From Hoeflea prorocentri (GTDB lineage Bacteria > Pseudomonadota > Alphaproteobacteria > Rhizobiales > Rhizobiaceae), in the NCBI RefSeq assembly GCF_027944115.1, contig NZ_JAPJZI010000001.1, positions 4,278,001 through 4,342,000 on the forward strand: DNA of 64,000 nucleotides. Reading direction: 5' to 3'. Below are positions 8,527 to 20,685 of the stretch, piece by piece. The translations under genes and the position numbers were made by a program. Numbering within the stretch: position 1 is the stretch's first letter; the number at the start of each line of letters is the position of its first letter. The notes under the pieces are model-generated. The model ran no database searches and was not told the origin of the DNA. It worked only from the letters and a program-made list of their open reading frames with translations.

Positions 8527-10449
8527 ATGGCAAAAGTTATTGGTATCGACCTGGGAACGACCAATTCCTGCGTCGCCGTCATGGACGGGAGCGACGCCAA
8601 GGTCATAGAGAATGCGGAAGGCGCCCGCACAACGCCGTCCATGGTTGCGTTCAGTGACGATGGAGAACGTCTGACCGGCCAGCCCGCCAAGCGGCAGGCC
8701 GTCACCAACCCCGAAGACACGCTTTTCGCCGTCAAGCGACTGATCGGTCGCCGCTATGACGACAAGATGGTCGAAAAGGACAAAGGCCTCGTTCCCTACA
8801 AGATCGTCAAGGCCGACAATGGAGACGCGTGGGTGGAAGCCGGCGGCACTGCCTATTCACCGTCGCAGATTTCGGCGATGATCCTTCAGAAGATGAAGGA
8901 AACGGCGGAAGCTTATCTCGGCGAAACCGTCGAAAAGGCCGTGATCACCGTTCCCGCCTATTTCAATGACGCACAGCGTCAGGCCACGAAGGATGCCGGC
9001 AAGATTGCGGGCCTTGAAGTTCTTCGCATCATCAACGAGCCGACGGCGGCCGCGCTTGCCTACGGTCTCGACAAGAAAGAAGGCAAAACCATCGCGGTCT
9101 ACGACCTTGGCGGCGGCACGTTCGACATCTCGGTTCTCGAGATCGGCGACGGTGTCTTCGAGGTCAAGTCGACCAATGGCGATACCTTCCTTGGTGGTGA
9201 AGACTTCGACATGAGACTGGTCGATTATCTGGCCACCGAATTCAAGAAGGACCAGGGCATTGACCTGAAGAACGACAAGCTGGCTCTGCAGCGCCTGAAG
9301 GAAGCTGCCGAAAAAGCCAAGATCGAACTGTCGTCTTCGGCCCAGACCGAAATCAATCTGCCCTTCATCACCGCCGATCAGAGCGGACCGAAGCACCTGA
9401 CCATGAAGCTTTCGCGCGCCAAGTTCGAAAGCCTCGTCGACGATCTGGTCCAGCGCACGGTCGAGCCGTGCAAGGCGGCCATCAAGGATGCCGGTATCCA
9501 GCCGGGTGAAATTGACGAAGTGGTTCTTGTCGGCGGCATGACCCGCATGCCGAAGGTCCAGGAAGTCGTCAAGAAGTTCTTCGGCAAGGAGCCGCACAAG
9601 GGCGTGAACCCGGATGAGGTCGTCGCCATGGGCGCCGCCATCCAGGCCGGGGTTCTGCAGGGCGACGTCAAGGACGTTCTGCTGCTCGACGTTACCCCGC
9701 TGTCCCTGGGCATTGAAACGCTGGGTGGTGTCTTCACCCGCCTGATCGACCGGAACACGACGATCCCGACCAAGAAGTCGCAGGTCTTCTCTACGGCCGA
9801 CGACAATCAGAACGCCGTTACCATCCGCGTCGCACAGGGTGAGCGTGAAATGGCGGCCGATAACAAGATGCTCGGACAGTTCGACCTGGTCGGCATTCCT
9901 CCGGCGCCGCGCGGCGTACCGCAAATCGAGGTCACCTTCGACATCGATGCCAACGGTATCGTCAACGTTTCGGCAAAGGACAAGGGAACCGGCAAGGAAC
10001 ATCAGATCCGCATTCAGGCATCGGGCGGCCTGTCCGATGACGATATCGATCAGATGATCAAGGACGCCGAAAGCAATGCCGAGGCCGACAAGGCGCGGCG
10101 CGATGCGGTTGAAGCCAAGAACCAGGCCGAAAGCCTCATTCATTCGACCGAGAAGTCGCTGGCCGATTATGGCGACAAGGTTGGCGAAGAAGACCGCAAC
10201 GCCATCAGCGACGCACTTGCAGCCCTGAAAGCTGCCGTGGAAGCTGAAGAGCCCGACGCCGAGGACATCAAGGCCAAGACACAGACGCTTGCGGAAGTGT
10301 CGATGAAGCTCGGCCAGGCCATGTACGAAGCACAACAGGCTGAGTCTGCCGAATCCGATGCTGCAGCCGACGCTGCCGCATCCGGTGAGGATGTCGTCGA
10401 TGCCGATTTCGAAGAAATCAACGACGACGACGAGAAAAAGTCGGCTTAA
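8527..10449 (+). CDS. dnaK: Chaperone DnaK (Hsp70)
   Basis: ATP-dependent Hsp70 chaperone that binds exposed hydrophobic segments of nascent or stressed proteins and works with DnaJ and GrpE. At 640 residues it is full length. The ATPase domain starts [13 protein letters not shown] and has the [11 protein letters not shown] and DLGGGTFD phosphate-binding motifs. The substrate domain follows the [11 protein letters not shown] linker, and the acidic tail ends with DEKKSA. ATG 8527 is preceded by AAGGAG at 8513-8518. dnaJ follows after 185 bases with an intervening hairpin. A long open frame on the opposite strand is only a codon-usage shadow. Confidence 0.99.
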   Translation: MAKVIGIDLGTTNSCVAVMDGSDAKVIENAEGARTTPSMVAFSDDGERLTGQPAKRQAVTNPEDTLFAVKRLIGRRYDDKMVEKDKGLVPYKIVKADNGDAWVEAGGTAYSPSQISAMILQKMKETAEAYLGETVEKAVITVPAYFNDAQRQATKDAGKIAGLEVLRIINEPTAAALAYGLDKKEGKTIAVYDLGGGTFDISVLEIGDGVFEVKSTNGDTFLGGEDFDMRLVDYLATEFKKDQGIDLKNDKLALQRLKEAAEKAKIELSSSAQTEINLPFITADQSGPKHLTMKLSRAKFESLVDDLVQRTVEPCKAAIKDAGIQPGEIDEVVLVGGMTRMPKVQEVVKKFFGKEPHKGVNPDEVVAMGAAIQAGVLQGDVKDVLLLDVTPLSLGIETLGGVFTRLIDRNTTIPTKKSQVFSTADDNQNAVTIRVAQGEREMAADNKMLGQFDLVGIPPAPRGVPQIEVTFDIDANGIVNVSAKDKGTGKEHQIRIQASGGLSDDDIDQMIKDAESNAEADKARRDAVEAKNQAESLIHSTEKSLADYGDKVGEEDRNAISDALAALKAAVEAEEPDAEDIKAKTQTLAEVSMKLGQAMYEAQQAESAESDAAADAAASGEDVVDADFEEINDDDEKKSA

Positions 10450-10456
10450 ACCGGCC

Positions 10457-10492
10457 GGCCGGTGCGCAATTTTACAAAACGGCGCACCGGCC
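10457..10492 (+). terminator. dnaK-dnaJ intercistronic hairpin
   Basis: GGCCGGTGCGC (10457-10467) pairs perfectly with GCGCACCGGCC (10482-10492), an 11-bp stem with a 14-base loop, seven bases after the dnaK stop codon. No long T run follows. It may therefore be a partial terminator, or an mRNA-stabilising element that sets a higher DnaK than DnaJ level. Confidence 0.6.
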
Positions 10493-10634
10493 GAGCGACC
10501 CGGTCGGGTATCAGGAGACCGGCTTTTGACAACCCTGAAAAACCCATTCAATCATTCCGCCGGGCGTATCTTCAGAGCCATTGCGCAGGACAACCGGATA
10601 GTGACAGGCGTATTTCGTTCCGCGGAGCATATTG

Positions 10635-11774
10635 ATGGCCAAGGCTGATTTCTATGAAACTCTGGGCGTGTCGAAAGGCGCCAGCGAAAAGGACCTGAAA
10701 AGTGCCTTCCGCCGTCTGGCAATGAAATATCATCCGGACAAGAACCCGGACGACACAGACGCCGAACGCCGCTTCAAGGAAATCAACGAAGCCTACGAAA
10801 CGCTGAAGGACCCGCAAAAGCGGGCCGCCTACGATCAGTTCGGGCATGCGGCGTTCGAACAGGGCGGGCCGGGCGGCTTTGGCGGTGGTTTCGGCGGCGG
10901 CGCAGGCGGATTCTCCGACATTTTCGAGGACATATTCGGCGAGATGATGGGCGGCGGGCGATCCCGCCGCAATTCCGGCGGGCGCGAACGCGGCGCTGAT
11001 CTTCGCTACAATATGGAGATCACGCTCGAAGAGGCCTATGCCGGTAAAACCGCGCAAATACGCGTGCCGACGTCCATCCAGTGTGAGGAATGTTCCGGCT
11101 CGGGTGCCAAGCCCGGCAGCCAGCCGGTCAATTGCACCACCTGCCATGGCTCGGGCCGGGTGCGCGCCTCACAGGGCTTCTTCTCGGTCGAGCGGACGTG
11201 CCCGAGCTGTCATGGCCGCGGCGAGACGATTTCCGATCCTTGTTCCAAATGTTCCGGCCAGGGCCGGGTTACAGAGGAACGCTCGCTGTCCGTGAATATT
11301 CCCGCCGGTATCGAGGACGGCACACGCATTCGCCTTGCCGGCGAGGGCGAAGCCGGCCTGCGCAGCGGCCCCTCAGGAGATCTTTACATCTTCCTGTCGG
11401 TCAAGCCGCATGAGTTCTTCCAACGTGACGGCGCTGACCTTTACTGCATCGTGCCCATTTCCATGACCACTGCAGCGCTTGGCGGCCAGTTTGACGTGGT
11501 CACGCTCGATGGTGCAAAGACCCGCGTGAAAGTCCCGGAAGGAACACAGGCGGGACGTCAGTTCCGTTTGAAATCGAAGGGCATGCCTGTCCTGCGTTCC
11601 TCGCATTCCGGCGATCTTTACATCCAGATCTCAATCGAAACACCGCAACGGCTGACCAAAAAACAGCGGGAGTTGCTTGAGGAGTTCGAAGCGTTGTCAT
11701 CGCAAGACAACAATCCGGAATCGCACGGGTTCTTCTCCAAGATGCGGCATTTTTTCGACACGTTGAGTGAATAG
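10635..11774 (+). CDS. dnaJ: Co-chaperone DnaJ (Hsp40)
   Basis: Stimulates the DnaK ATPase and delivers substrates. 379 residues from ATG 10635; a TTG three bases earlier is less likely, and CGGAG lies just upstream. The J domain covers about residues 1-70, with HPDK at the helix II-III turn. A Gly/Phe-rich linker follows ([13 protein letters not shown]). The zinc domain has four repeats: [24 protein letters not shown] and CSKCSGQG. The C-terminal substrate domains complete the type I layout. It overlaps a possible GTG start of pmtA by eight bases, so translation of the two genes may be coupled. Confidence 0.98.
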   Translation: MAKADFYETLGVSKGASEKDLKSAFRRLAMKYHPDKNPDDTDAERRFKEINEAYETLKDPQKRAAYDQFGHAAFEQGGPGGFGGGFGGGAGGFSDIFEDIFGEMMGGGRSRRNSGGRERGADLRYNMEITLEEAYAGKTAQIRVPTSIQCEECSGSGAKPGSQPVNCTTCHGSGRVRASQGFFSVERTCPSCHGRGETISDPCSKCSGQGRVTEERSLSVNIPAGIEDGTRIRLAGEGEAGLRSGPSGDLYIFLSVKPHEFFQRDGADLYCIVPISMTTAALGGQFDVVTLDGAKTRVKVPEGTQAGRQFRLKSKGMPVLRSSHSGDLYIQISIETPQRLTKKQRELLEEFEALSSQDNNPESHGFFSKMRHFFDTLSE

Positions 11775-11823
11775 ACGAGGAGCACCAGCCAGCAGGTCGG
11801 TAAAGAGGAGGGCTCTGATTCAG

Positions 11824-12420
11824 ATGCGGCAGCACCTGCAGCAACACGTCGACAAATTCGGTAGAAAACTTCGTTTTTTCAAAGGCCTGATGAGCCAACC
11901 GAAAACCGTGGGTGCGATCGTGCCGACATCGGTCTTCATGGCCCGGCGCATGGCCAGCGTCGCCAATCCGGCATCGGGTCTTCCCGTTCTCGAACTCGGA
12001 CCGGGAACCGGCGTGGTCACCAAAGCGATCCTGCGGCGCGGCATCGCGCCGGAAAAACTTGTTTCCGTCGAATTTTCCGATGAGTTCTGCCGACATCTCA
12101 AAAAGGAGATGCCCGATATCGGTCTGGTCCATGGCGATGCATTCCGGCTCGACGAAACACTGGGGTCTTTGAAGTCCACGCGGTTCGACTGCGTCATATC
12201 CGGTTTGCCGTTGCTTAATTTTCCGGTTGCCGACCGCGTAAAGCTGCTCGAGGACGCGCTCAACCGCATCCCTTCCGGACGGCCGTTCCTGCAATTTTGT
12301 TACGGCCCGCTGCCTCCCATACCCCATGGGCGCGGACACTATACGATCAAACGTTTCGGCTGGGAGTTCAGAAACATCCCTCCGGCTCAGATGTGGCTCT
12401 ACAGGAAAGGCGAAGCATGA
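11824..12420 (+). CDS. pmtA: Phospholipid N-methyltransferase (PmtA)
   Basis: SAM-dependent enzyme that methylates phosphatidylethanolamine to phosphatidylcholine, a typical rhizobial membrane lipid. The Rossmann methyltransferase core shows VLELGPGTGVVT as motif I, then VSVEFSDEF and the CVISGLPLLN segment. The N-terminal FFKGLMSQPKTVGAIVPTS stretch is characteristic of the rhizobial PmtA type. I chose ATG 11824 (198 residues), which has AGGAGG at 11806-11811. An alternative GTG at 11767 overlaps dnaJ and would add 19 residues unlike the family. The next gene overlaps its stop codon (ATGA), so dnaJ, pmtA and the flavin reductase are probably co-transcribed. Confidence 0.88.
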   Translation: MRQHLQQHVDKFGRKLRFFKGLMSQPKTVGAIVPTSVFMARRMASVANPASGLPVLELGPGTGVVTKAILRRGIAPEKLVSVEFSDEFCRHLKKEMPDIGLVHGDAFRLDETLGSLKSTRFDCVISGLPLLNFPVADRVKLLEDALNRIPSGRPFLQFCYGPLPPIPHGRGHYTIKRFGWEFRNIPPAQMWLYRKGEA

Positions 12421-13019
12421 CAGACGGGCAAACGGCCGGACCGCGAATTCTTGTTTTTGCCGGCTCGGTCAAAAAGACGTCGATCAATGCGCGGCTTGCC
12501 GATTCGGCACAGAACGCCCTTACCGAACTCGGCGCCGCCGTCACACGTGTTTCTCTTGCCGATTATGACATGCCGCTGGTCAATGAAGACCTGAAAAATA
12601 ACGAGGGTATTCCAGACGCCGCGATGGATCTTGGGCGCGTGGTCGCGGCCCATGACGGGGTATTCATCGCCAGCCCGGAATACAATGCCTCGATACCGCC
12701 GCTTGTCAAAAACACAGTCGACTGGATCAGCCTGATCCGCGAGATTGACGGACAGGCTGCCAAGCCCTGGCAGGGCCGTTATGTGGCTCTTGGTGCGGCA
12801 TCGAACGGAAAGCTCGGCGGCATTCGCAGTCTCTATCAGCTTCGTGCGGTCATGATGGCCGTCGGTTGCCAGGTCATAACCGAACAATGTGCCGTCGGCG
12901 GCGCCTCGGATGCCCTTGGCGCGGACGGTACCATTGCCGATGAGAGAACCATGGCATTGCTGGGGAGAACCTGCAAATCGCTGGTCGACCACTGCAAACG
13001 GCACGCGCTTTCCGTCTGA
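12417..13019 (+). CDS. NAD(P)H-dependent FMN reductase
   Basis: Flavodoxin-fold oxidoreductase of the NADPH-dependent FMN reductase family, 200 residues. These enzymes reduce FMN or quinones, and some reduce chromate or azo dyes. The phosphate-binding loop GSVKKTSINARLA lies near the N-terminus, followed by the family segment SPEYNASIPPLVKN and a GGIRSLYQLR region. ATG 12417 overlaps the pmtA stop codon by four bases, and the longer open frame inside pmtA is a shadow. The physiological substrate is unknown. Position in the dnaK-dnaJ-pmtA string suggests shared expression, not necessarily a shared role. Confidence 0.85.
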   Translation: MTDGQTAGPRILVFAGSVKKTSINARLADSAQNALTELGAAVTRVSLADYDMPLVNEDLKNNEGIPDAAMDLGRVVAAHDGVFIASPEYNASIPPLVKNTVDWISLIREIDGQAAKPWQGRYVALGAASNGKLGGIRSLYQLRAVMMAVGCQVITEQCAVGGASDALGADGTIADERTMALLGRTCKSLVDHCKRHALSV

Positions 13020-13124
13020 CCAAGGTCGCTGCCGTATCGCAGGCGCGTCACCTTGCCCCCGGCTGCGTCACGGTCTAGACCGATGCCGCCATATATCGTC
13101 TGAACAAACGGGGAGAACCAAGTC

Positions 13125-13835
13125 ATGCAGGATGCCAAATCGCGCCTGATCGTCGGACTGGACGTGCCGACAACCGATGAGGCCGCCGCCATAGTGGCGA
13201 CGCTCGGCGATGCTGTCGGTTTCTACAAGATCGGTTATCAGCTGGTTTTCGCCGGCGGTCTGGAATTCGCCCGCGAGCTGATTGCCGACGGCAAGCGCGT
13301 CTTTTTGGACATGAAGCTGCTTGACATCGACAATACCGTTGCCAAGGGCGTTGAAAACATTGTCAAAATGAAAGTCACCATGTTGACGCTGCATGCCTAT
13401 CCAAAGGCAATGCGCGCGGCTGTAGCGGCAGCACACGGCTCTGATCTTTGTCTGCTTGGAGTGACGGTTCTGACGTCGATGGACGACGGCGACCTGAGAG
13501 AAGCGGGTTATGCCGACGATCCGAAAACGCTGGTGATGAAACGTGCCAGGCAGGCGGCTGACGCCGGCATGGGCGGCATTGTCTGTTCGGCCGCCGAGGC
13601 CGCCACCGTACGCGAGGCCGTCGGACCGGATATGGCCGTCGTGACACCCGGCATCCGGCCGGCGGGCGCCGACCATGGCGACCAGAAGCGCGTGGTCACA
13701 CCGGCGGATGCCTTGCGCAGCGGCGCCAGCCACCTGGTGGTTGCCCGCCCGATTGTCGCCGCGCCCGACCCGCTTGCCGCCGCGCGCGCCATTCTGTCGG
13801 AGATGGATGGCGCTCTGGAACAAAATGCGGTCTAG
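13125..13835 (+). CDS. pyrF: Orotidine 5'-phosphate decarboxylase
   Basis: Last step of UMP synthesis, decarboxylating OMP. The 236-residue TIM barrel shows the family signature [12 protein letters not shown] (the usual DxKxxDI catalytic array), an early GLDVP strand and a C-terminal [17 protein letters not shown] phosphate-binding loop. ATG 13125 has a GGGGAGA ribosome site. It is separated from the flavin reductase by about 105 bases and followed by a small DUF1330 gene 20 bases later, so pyrF and DUF1330 look like an operon. Confidence 0.97.
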   Translation: MQDAKSRLIVGLDVPTTDEAAAIVATLGDAVGFYKIGYQLVFAGGLEFARELIADGKRVFLDMKLLDIDNTVAKGVENIVKMKVTMLTLHAYPKAMRAAVAAAHGSDLCLLGVTVLTSMDDGDLREAGYADDPKTLVMKRARQAADAGMGGIVCSAAEAATVREAVGPDMAVVTPGIRPAGADHGDQKRVVTPADALRSGASHLVVARPIVAAPDPLAAARAILSEMDGALEQNAV

Positions 13836-13855
13836 TGAACAAAAAGGAGGAAACC

Positions 13856-14149
13856 ATGCCAAAAGCCTATTGGATCGCCAGCGTCGATGTGAAAGACCCC
13901 GAACGCTACAAGGATTATGTGTCGACCGCCCGGCCGGCATTTGAACGCTACGGAGCGAACTTCCTGGCTCGCGGTGGCGCGATCGACGTACTTGAGGGCG
14001 AACCGCGCGCACGCAATGTGGTGATCGAGTTCGCATCGATGGAAGAGGCACGCGCCTGTTACAACTCCGAGGAATATCAGGCCGCAAAGGCCATCCGCCA
14101 GACATGTGCGGAGGCAACCATGCTGCTGGTCGAAGGTCATGAACCCTGA
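13856..14149 (+). CDS. DUF1330 family protein
   Basis: Small (97-residue) ferredoxin-like alpha/beta dimeric-barrel protein of the DUF1330 family, function unknown. The family start MPKAYWIASVDVKDPERYKDY and the C-terminal EEARACYNSEEYQAAKAIR segment are clear. ATG 13856 follows a strong AGGAGG at 13845-13850. A GTG at 13835 would overlap the pyrF stop codon and is less likely. Association with pyrF is seen here; I cannot link it to pyrimidine metabolism from sequence. Confidence 0.88.
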   Translation: MPKAYWIASVDVKDPERYKDYVSTARPAFERYGANFLARGGAIDVLEGEPRARNVVIEFASMEEARACYNSEEYQAAKAIRQTCAEATMLLVEGHEP

Positions 14150-14320
14150 TCCGATACCGGCCTGGGGTGTCTGATCAGGTCCATGGAGGCTGGTAATGAA
14201 CTGTGCTGAAACACCGCAAATCGGTTATATAATTAGGACCTGCGGCCTATTGGCTCTTCACCTCGACCGCCCTATTGACTAAGAAACAGCCAGACAACGC
14301 TTTTACTGCGGGAAGCAAGC

Positions 14321-15298
14321 ATGACTTTGAGCAACGAACCCAAACTGATCACGGTATTTGGCGGCTCCGGTTTTGTGGGGCGCTACGTCGTCAGCGCGCT
14401 TGCCAAACGCGGCTATAATGTGCGGGTCGCGGTGCGCAGGCCGGACCTTGCGGGCTTCCTGCAGCCCCTCGGCAATGTCGGCCAGATCGTCGCGATCCAG
14501 GCCAATCTGCGCAACCGCGCTTCCGTCGACCGCGCGGTCAAGGGTTCGGACCATGTGATCAACCTCGTCGGAATCCTCTTTGAGAGCGGCCGCAACAATT
14601 TCGACAGCGTCCAGCACTTCGGTGCCCAGGCGGTGGCCGAAGCCTGCCGCGCCGAGGGCATTGGCCTGACCCACATGTCGGCGATTGGCGCCGACAGCGC
14701 CGGACAATCGGACTATGCAAGCAGCAAGGGTCTTGCGGAAGAGGCGGTGCGGAAAATTGTTCCGGACGCCACAATCATCCGGCCTTCGATTATCTTCGGT
14801 CCGGAAGACGGGTTTTTCAACAAATTCGGTGAAATGGCCCGGTTCTCCCCGGCACTGCCCTTGGTCGGCGGCGGCGAAACCCGGTTTCAGCCGGTTTATG
14901 TCGGGGATGTTGCCGAAGTGGTGGCCAGAAGCGTCGACAGAACGATTGAAAGCGGCAAGACATGGGAACTGGGCGGCCCCGAGGTCCTCAGTTTCAAACA
15001 GTGCCTGGAATTGCTGCTGCAAATCATCGGCCGGCGACGGTTTTTCATGCCCATACCGTTCTGGGCAGCCGGCATTCTCGGCAAGATCATGCAGAACGTC
15101 CCGTTCATTGAACCCGCACTGACACAGGATCAGGTTGTTTTGCTGCGCAAGGACAATGTGGTGTCGGACGAAGCGCAAGCGGACGGGCGCACCCTCTCTG
15201 GTCTTGGCATTGAGGCCACCACGCTGGAGGCGATCCTGCCGTCTTATCTGGTGCGCTTCAGGCCCGCCGGCCAGTTCACCAAAGACCTGATCGCCTGA
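14321..15298 (+). CDS. NDUFA9-like NAD(P)-binding protein
   Basis: Atypical short-chain dehydrogenase of the complex I NDUFA9 family, 325 residues. The N-terminal Rossmann motif is GGSGFVGRYVV. The usual catalytic Tyr-Lys is represented by SDYASSKGLAEEAV, and family segments IRPSIIFGPEDGFFN and FQPVYVGDVAEVV follow. In alphaproteobacteria a homologue is an accessory subunit of NADH dehydrogenase, binding NADPH without obvious catalysis. No nuo genes are present here, so that role is by homology. The start ATG has a GGGAAG upstream. The permease gene follows 12 bases after the stop, probably as an operon. Confidence 0.85.
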   Translation: MTLSNEPKLITVFGGSGFVGRYVVSALAKRGYNVRVAVRRPDLAGFLQPLGNVGQIVAIQANLRNRASVDRAVKGSDHVINLVGILFESGRNNFDSVQHFGAQAVAEACRAEGIGLTHMSAIGADSAGQSDYASSKGLAEEAVRKIVPDATIIRPSIIFGPEDGFFNKFGEMARFSPALPLVGGGETRFQPVYVGDVAEVVARSVDRTIESGKTWELGGPEVLSFKQCLELLLQIIGRRRFFMPIPFWAAGILGKIMQNVPFIEPALTQDQVVLLRKDNVVSDEAQADGRTLSGLGIEATTLEAILPSYLVRFRPAGQFTKDLIA

Positions 15299-15310
15299 CC
15301 GCGAGCCGGT

Positions 15311-16078
15311 TTGGAGCCGCTGCTTCATCTGCTGCTGCCGGAAAGTCTGCCGGTCCAGTTTGCAGCACTGCTCATTGCCGCCAGCCTTGTGACATCCTTC
15401 ATCACCGCGTCCGTCGGCATTGGCGGAGGCGCCGCGATGATCGCTCTGATGTCCTATCTGGTTCCCGCAGCGGCGCTGATCCCCGTGCACGGAGCCGTTC
15501 AGCTTGGCTCGAATGCGGGCCGAACCTTTATATTGCGGGCGCATGTCGACCGGGTTCGCATCGCTGCCTTCGCAGCGGGTGCGGTCTTCGGCGCCGCAGT
15601 CGGCGCAGTGATCGCCGTTCGGATCAGCAGCGGGTTTATTCTGGTCGGTCTCGGGCTTTTCATTATCGCATCGACATGGATCCCGGTCCGGCGCATGGCG
15701 GCGATCAAGATGCGCGGATTTGCGGCAATCGGCGCGCTGACGACATTTCTCGGTATGTTTTTCGGCGCCACTGGGCCAATCAACGCAGCGCTTCTATCGA
15801 GCAGCTTTGCCGATCGGCAGACCCTCGTCGGTTCGCTCGCCGCTCTCATGAGCATTCAGCATGGTTTCAAGATTGTCGGTTTCGCCGCCGTCGGCTTTGC
15901 CTTTGCGCCATGGTTGCCGCTGATTGGGCTGATGATCGCAAGCGGATTCATCGGCACGCTCGCCGGATCGAGGCTGCTTCACGCCCTGCCGGAGAAAGGC
16001 TTCCGGCTCGCCTTCAAAATCGTGCTCACCGTTCTTTCCATCGGCATGATCCAGCGCGGTGTTAATATTGTTTACTGA
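15311..16078 (+). CDS. TauE/SafE family permease
   Basis: Multispanning inner-membrane protein (255 residues) of the sulfite exporter TauE/SafE family. Members export sulfur-containing or organic anions. About seven to eight hydrophobic segments are visible, with the GIGGGAAMIALMSYLVP half-repeat near the N-terminus and a second GMFFGATGPINAALL half-repeat. Start is TTG at 15311, because an in-frame stop (that of the previous gene) lies at 15296-15298 and no ATG occurs before the first helix. Substrate unknown. Confidence 0.8.
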   Translation: MEPLLHLLLPESLPVQFAALLIAASLVTSFITASVGIGGGAAMIALMSYLVPAAALIPVHGAVQLGSNAGRTFILRAHVDRVRIAAFAAGAVFGAAVGAVIAVRISSGFILVGLGLFIIASTWIPVRRMAAIKMRGFAAIGALTTFLGMFFGATGPINAALLSSSFADRQTLVGSLAALMSIQHGFKIVGFAAVGFAFAPWLPLIGLMIASGFIGTLAGSRLLHALPEKGFRLAFKIVLTVLSIGMIQRGVNIVY

Positions 16079-16244
16079 TTATTAAAGAAATACTATTGAA
16101 CCGGATGGCGACAGAGCTTACATCCTGTCGTAAATCATTAGGAATTGGCTGATACATTCAGCTTCGCCGTTCGGCGAGGCTACCGTTTGCGGCAAGGGGA
16201 CACAAGTCAAAGCCGCTGTTGGGGATAAGACGGGTTTCGGGTTC

Positions 16245-16421
16245 ATGACAGAACAAAAAATGATGGGCAGGGCCATCTTTTCATCCTTCATCATTGCTGG
16301 CGCCGTTATCCTGGCCGCCGCTTTCCTGGCCCCGAAGGCTGGAATGAGCAGTGACAATGGCTGCAATGCTGCCTATGGCATCGACAACTGCGCAGCCGTT
16401 TCCACCGCAACAAACCAATAA
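16245..16421 (+). CDS. Small membrane protein ORF (58 aa)
   Basis: Short frame encoding MTEQKMMGRAIFSSFIIAG..., with one hydrophobic helix (about residues 10-30) and a C-terminal part with two cysteines (DNGCNAAYGIDNCA). It starts at ATG 16245 and ends with TAA at 16419-16421, eight bases before the convergent P450 stop codon. The cysteine-bearing tail would lie in the periplasm or be lipid-facing if the helix is an anchor. The ribosome site is weak. I recognise no family. Confidence 0.55.
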   Translation: MTEQKMMGRAIFSSFIIAGAVILAAAFLAPKAGMSSDNGCNAAYGIDNCAAVSTATNQ

Positions 16422-16429
16422 TCGACAGT

Positions 16430-17824
16430 TCAGGCCGCGATTTCGGGTTTCGCTGACCGTAGCGTGACCCGCATTGGCAATCCGCCCTCCGGCTGCACCG
16501 TCAGCTTCTGCACGGGCCAGGGATTCGTCTTTGGGGTGCAGTCGAACCTGTATCGGCTCATCAATACACCGAGCGCAATCACGGCCTCCTGAAGGGCGAA
16601 GGTCGCGCCAATACATATGCGCGGTCCGACACCGAAAGGCAGGTATTGAAAACGGCCGATTGAATCCCGGTTTTCCGGCAGGAACCTTGAGGGCATGAAG
16701 GCGTCCGGATGATCCCAAAGCATACGGTGACGATGCAGGATCCAGGGCATGACAAGAACCGTGGTGCCCGGCTCGATGACCGCATCCCTGAAGCGGTCCT
16801 CTTCGATCGCGGCCCGGTTGATCGACGGCGCCGGCGGATAAAGCCGCATCGCCTCCTCGAAGGCGGCACGGGTGTACGGCATCTTCTCCAGCCAGTGAAC
16901 GGGGTTGGGCTCCTCGGCGACAACCCTGTCGACCTCGGCCTCGACCAGGTCGCGCTCGTGCGGCGCCTTGGCGAGACAATAGAGCGTCCAGCCAAGGGCG
17001 CGGGCGGTTGTCTCATGTCCCGCGCCGATAAAGGTGATGATATTGTCCTCGATTTCGCCGAGCGTCAGCCCGTCAGGCTTATGCTGCTGCAGGAGCAGCG
17101 TAAGGAAATCCTGCGGTGCGTTGTCCGGATCGCGCTGCATCAGTTCCATGCGCGCATGCATCGTGTCGGAAACGATCTGGCGGAAGAAAGCGAGCACCTT
17201 TCGCCCGCGAAGACGCGTCAGGCGGGGGATCCATTCCGGCGCCTTTAAGAGATCGAGCGGGTCGACCCGGCCCATTGTTTCCAGCAGTCTTTCCACCCGG
17301 TAGCCAAAATCTCCTTCCGGCGTCGATATCTGGTCGGAAAACAGCGTTGCCGACAGGATCTCGTAGGTCAGATCGGTCATCGCGTGGGCGATCTCGTGAA
17401 CGCTGCCGTCGCCGTCGAAACGATCGCAGAACTGCTGCGAGCGCTGCAGCATGATATCGGCGAAACCCTGCGCATGACGCGGTGTGAACACTGGCGCGAC
17501 AGCCTTGCGCGAACGCTTCCAGACCTCGCCCTCCGCGGTCAACAGACCGTCCCGCAGGATCGGGCGCAGGACAAGTTGTCTGACCCGTGCCATCTTGTAG
17601 TTGCGGGCATTGTCGACCAGAATGTGTCTGATAAAATCAGGATCGTTGGCGAGCACCATCCGCTCGTTGAAAAACGCCGCAGAAATCCATGGCTTCGTAT
17701 AGGAAGGCTCACCCCACAACTCGATGGGATTGCGGTATATTATGCGAATGACCTCGAGCCAGCCGGGCGGCGATGTGCGCGGCGCAGGGGCCGGCGGAAC
17801 GAAGGGTTGAACGGTTGCATCCAT
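16430..17824 (-). CDS. Cytochrome P450
   Basis: Haem-thiolate monooxygenase, 464 residues from ATG 17824. A GTG at 17848 would add eight residues. Signature motifs are all present: GAGHETTAR in helix I (oxygen activation), the ExxR of EEAMRLYPPAP in helix K, and the haem loop FGVGPRICIGATFA with the cysteine ligand. There is no N-terminal membrane anchor, so it should be a soluble bacterial enzyme. No ferredoxin or ferredoxin reductase gene is adjacent, so its electron donors are elsewhere. Sequence alone does not give the substrate; a fatty acid or terpenoid is possible. It is divergent from gyrB. Confidence 0.93.
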   Translation of the reverse strand: MDATVQPFVPPAPAPRTSPPGWLEVIRIIYRNPIELWGEPSYTKPWISAAFFNERMVLANDPDFIRHILVDNARNYKMARVRQLVLRPILRDGLLTAEGEVWKRSRKAVAPVFTPRHAQGFADIMLQRSQQFCDRFDGDGSVHEIAHAMTDLTYEILSATLFSDQISTPEGDFGYRVERLLETMGRVDPLDLLKAPEWIPRLTRLRGRKVLAFFRQIVSDTMHARMELMQRDPDNAPQDFLTLLLQQHKPDGLTLGEIEDNIITFIGAGHETTARALGWTLYCLAKAPHERDLVEAEVDRVVAEEPNPVHWLEKMPYTRAAFEEAMRLYPPAPSINRAAIEEDRFRDAVIEPGTTVLVMPWILHRHRMLWDHPDAFMPSRFLPENRDSIGRFQYLPFGVGPRICIGATFALQEAVIALGVLMSRYRFDCTPKTNPWPVQKLTVQPEGGLPMRVTLRSAKPEIAA

Positions 17825-17941
17825 GATATTTTCAAGGCTCCCGTGCACAATATAGGACGGCTGTTGCGTCGACCCAACGAATCATCGGCGAAATAAGCTA
17901 AAAACGCTTGTGCGGCAGCCCCTTGAGCCTGTAGCTTGGAT

Positions 17942-20475
<2,534 letters not shown>

Positions 20476-20685
20476 CACGGCTCCGTCCGGTCTGTTGCAT
20501 GATAAAGACACCTGCCAACCAAACCGCCTGCTGTGCTGTTGCGCCGCAGCAGAAAACTGCTAGGTTGTCCCACCGAACGCGTTGCGCTGCACAAAAACGT
20601 GATGATTCGGGGACTTGTGGGGACAAGCGGTGCCTCCATATGGGGAAGTCCCCGCGTTAGTATCAGGTCACAGGGGCACGGATAG

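Noticed and set aside
8857-10551. 564-residue open frame on the minus strand over dnaK
   Set aside because: It mirrors the codon bias of dnaK, has no ribosome site or family signature, and lies wholly over a certain gene.
14145-14179. Terminator after the DUF1330 gene
   Set aside because: A 7-bp stem (CCTGATC / GATCAGG) exists, but the loop is long and no T run follows.
14303-15544. 413-residue minus-strand frame over the NDUFA9-like and permease genes
   Set aside because: Spans two well-supported plus-strand genes and shows no family motif.
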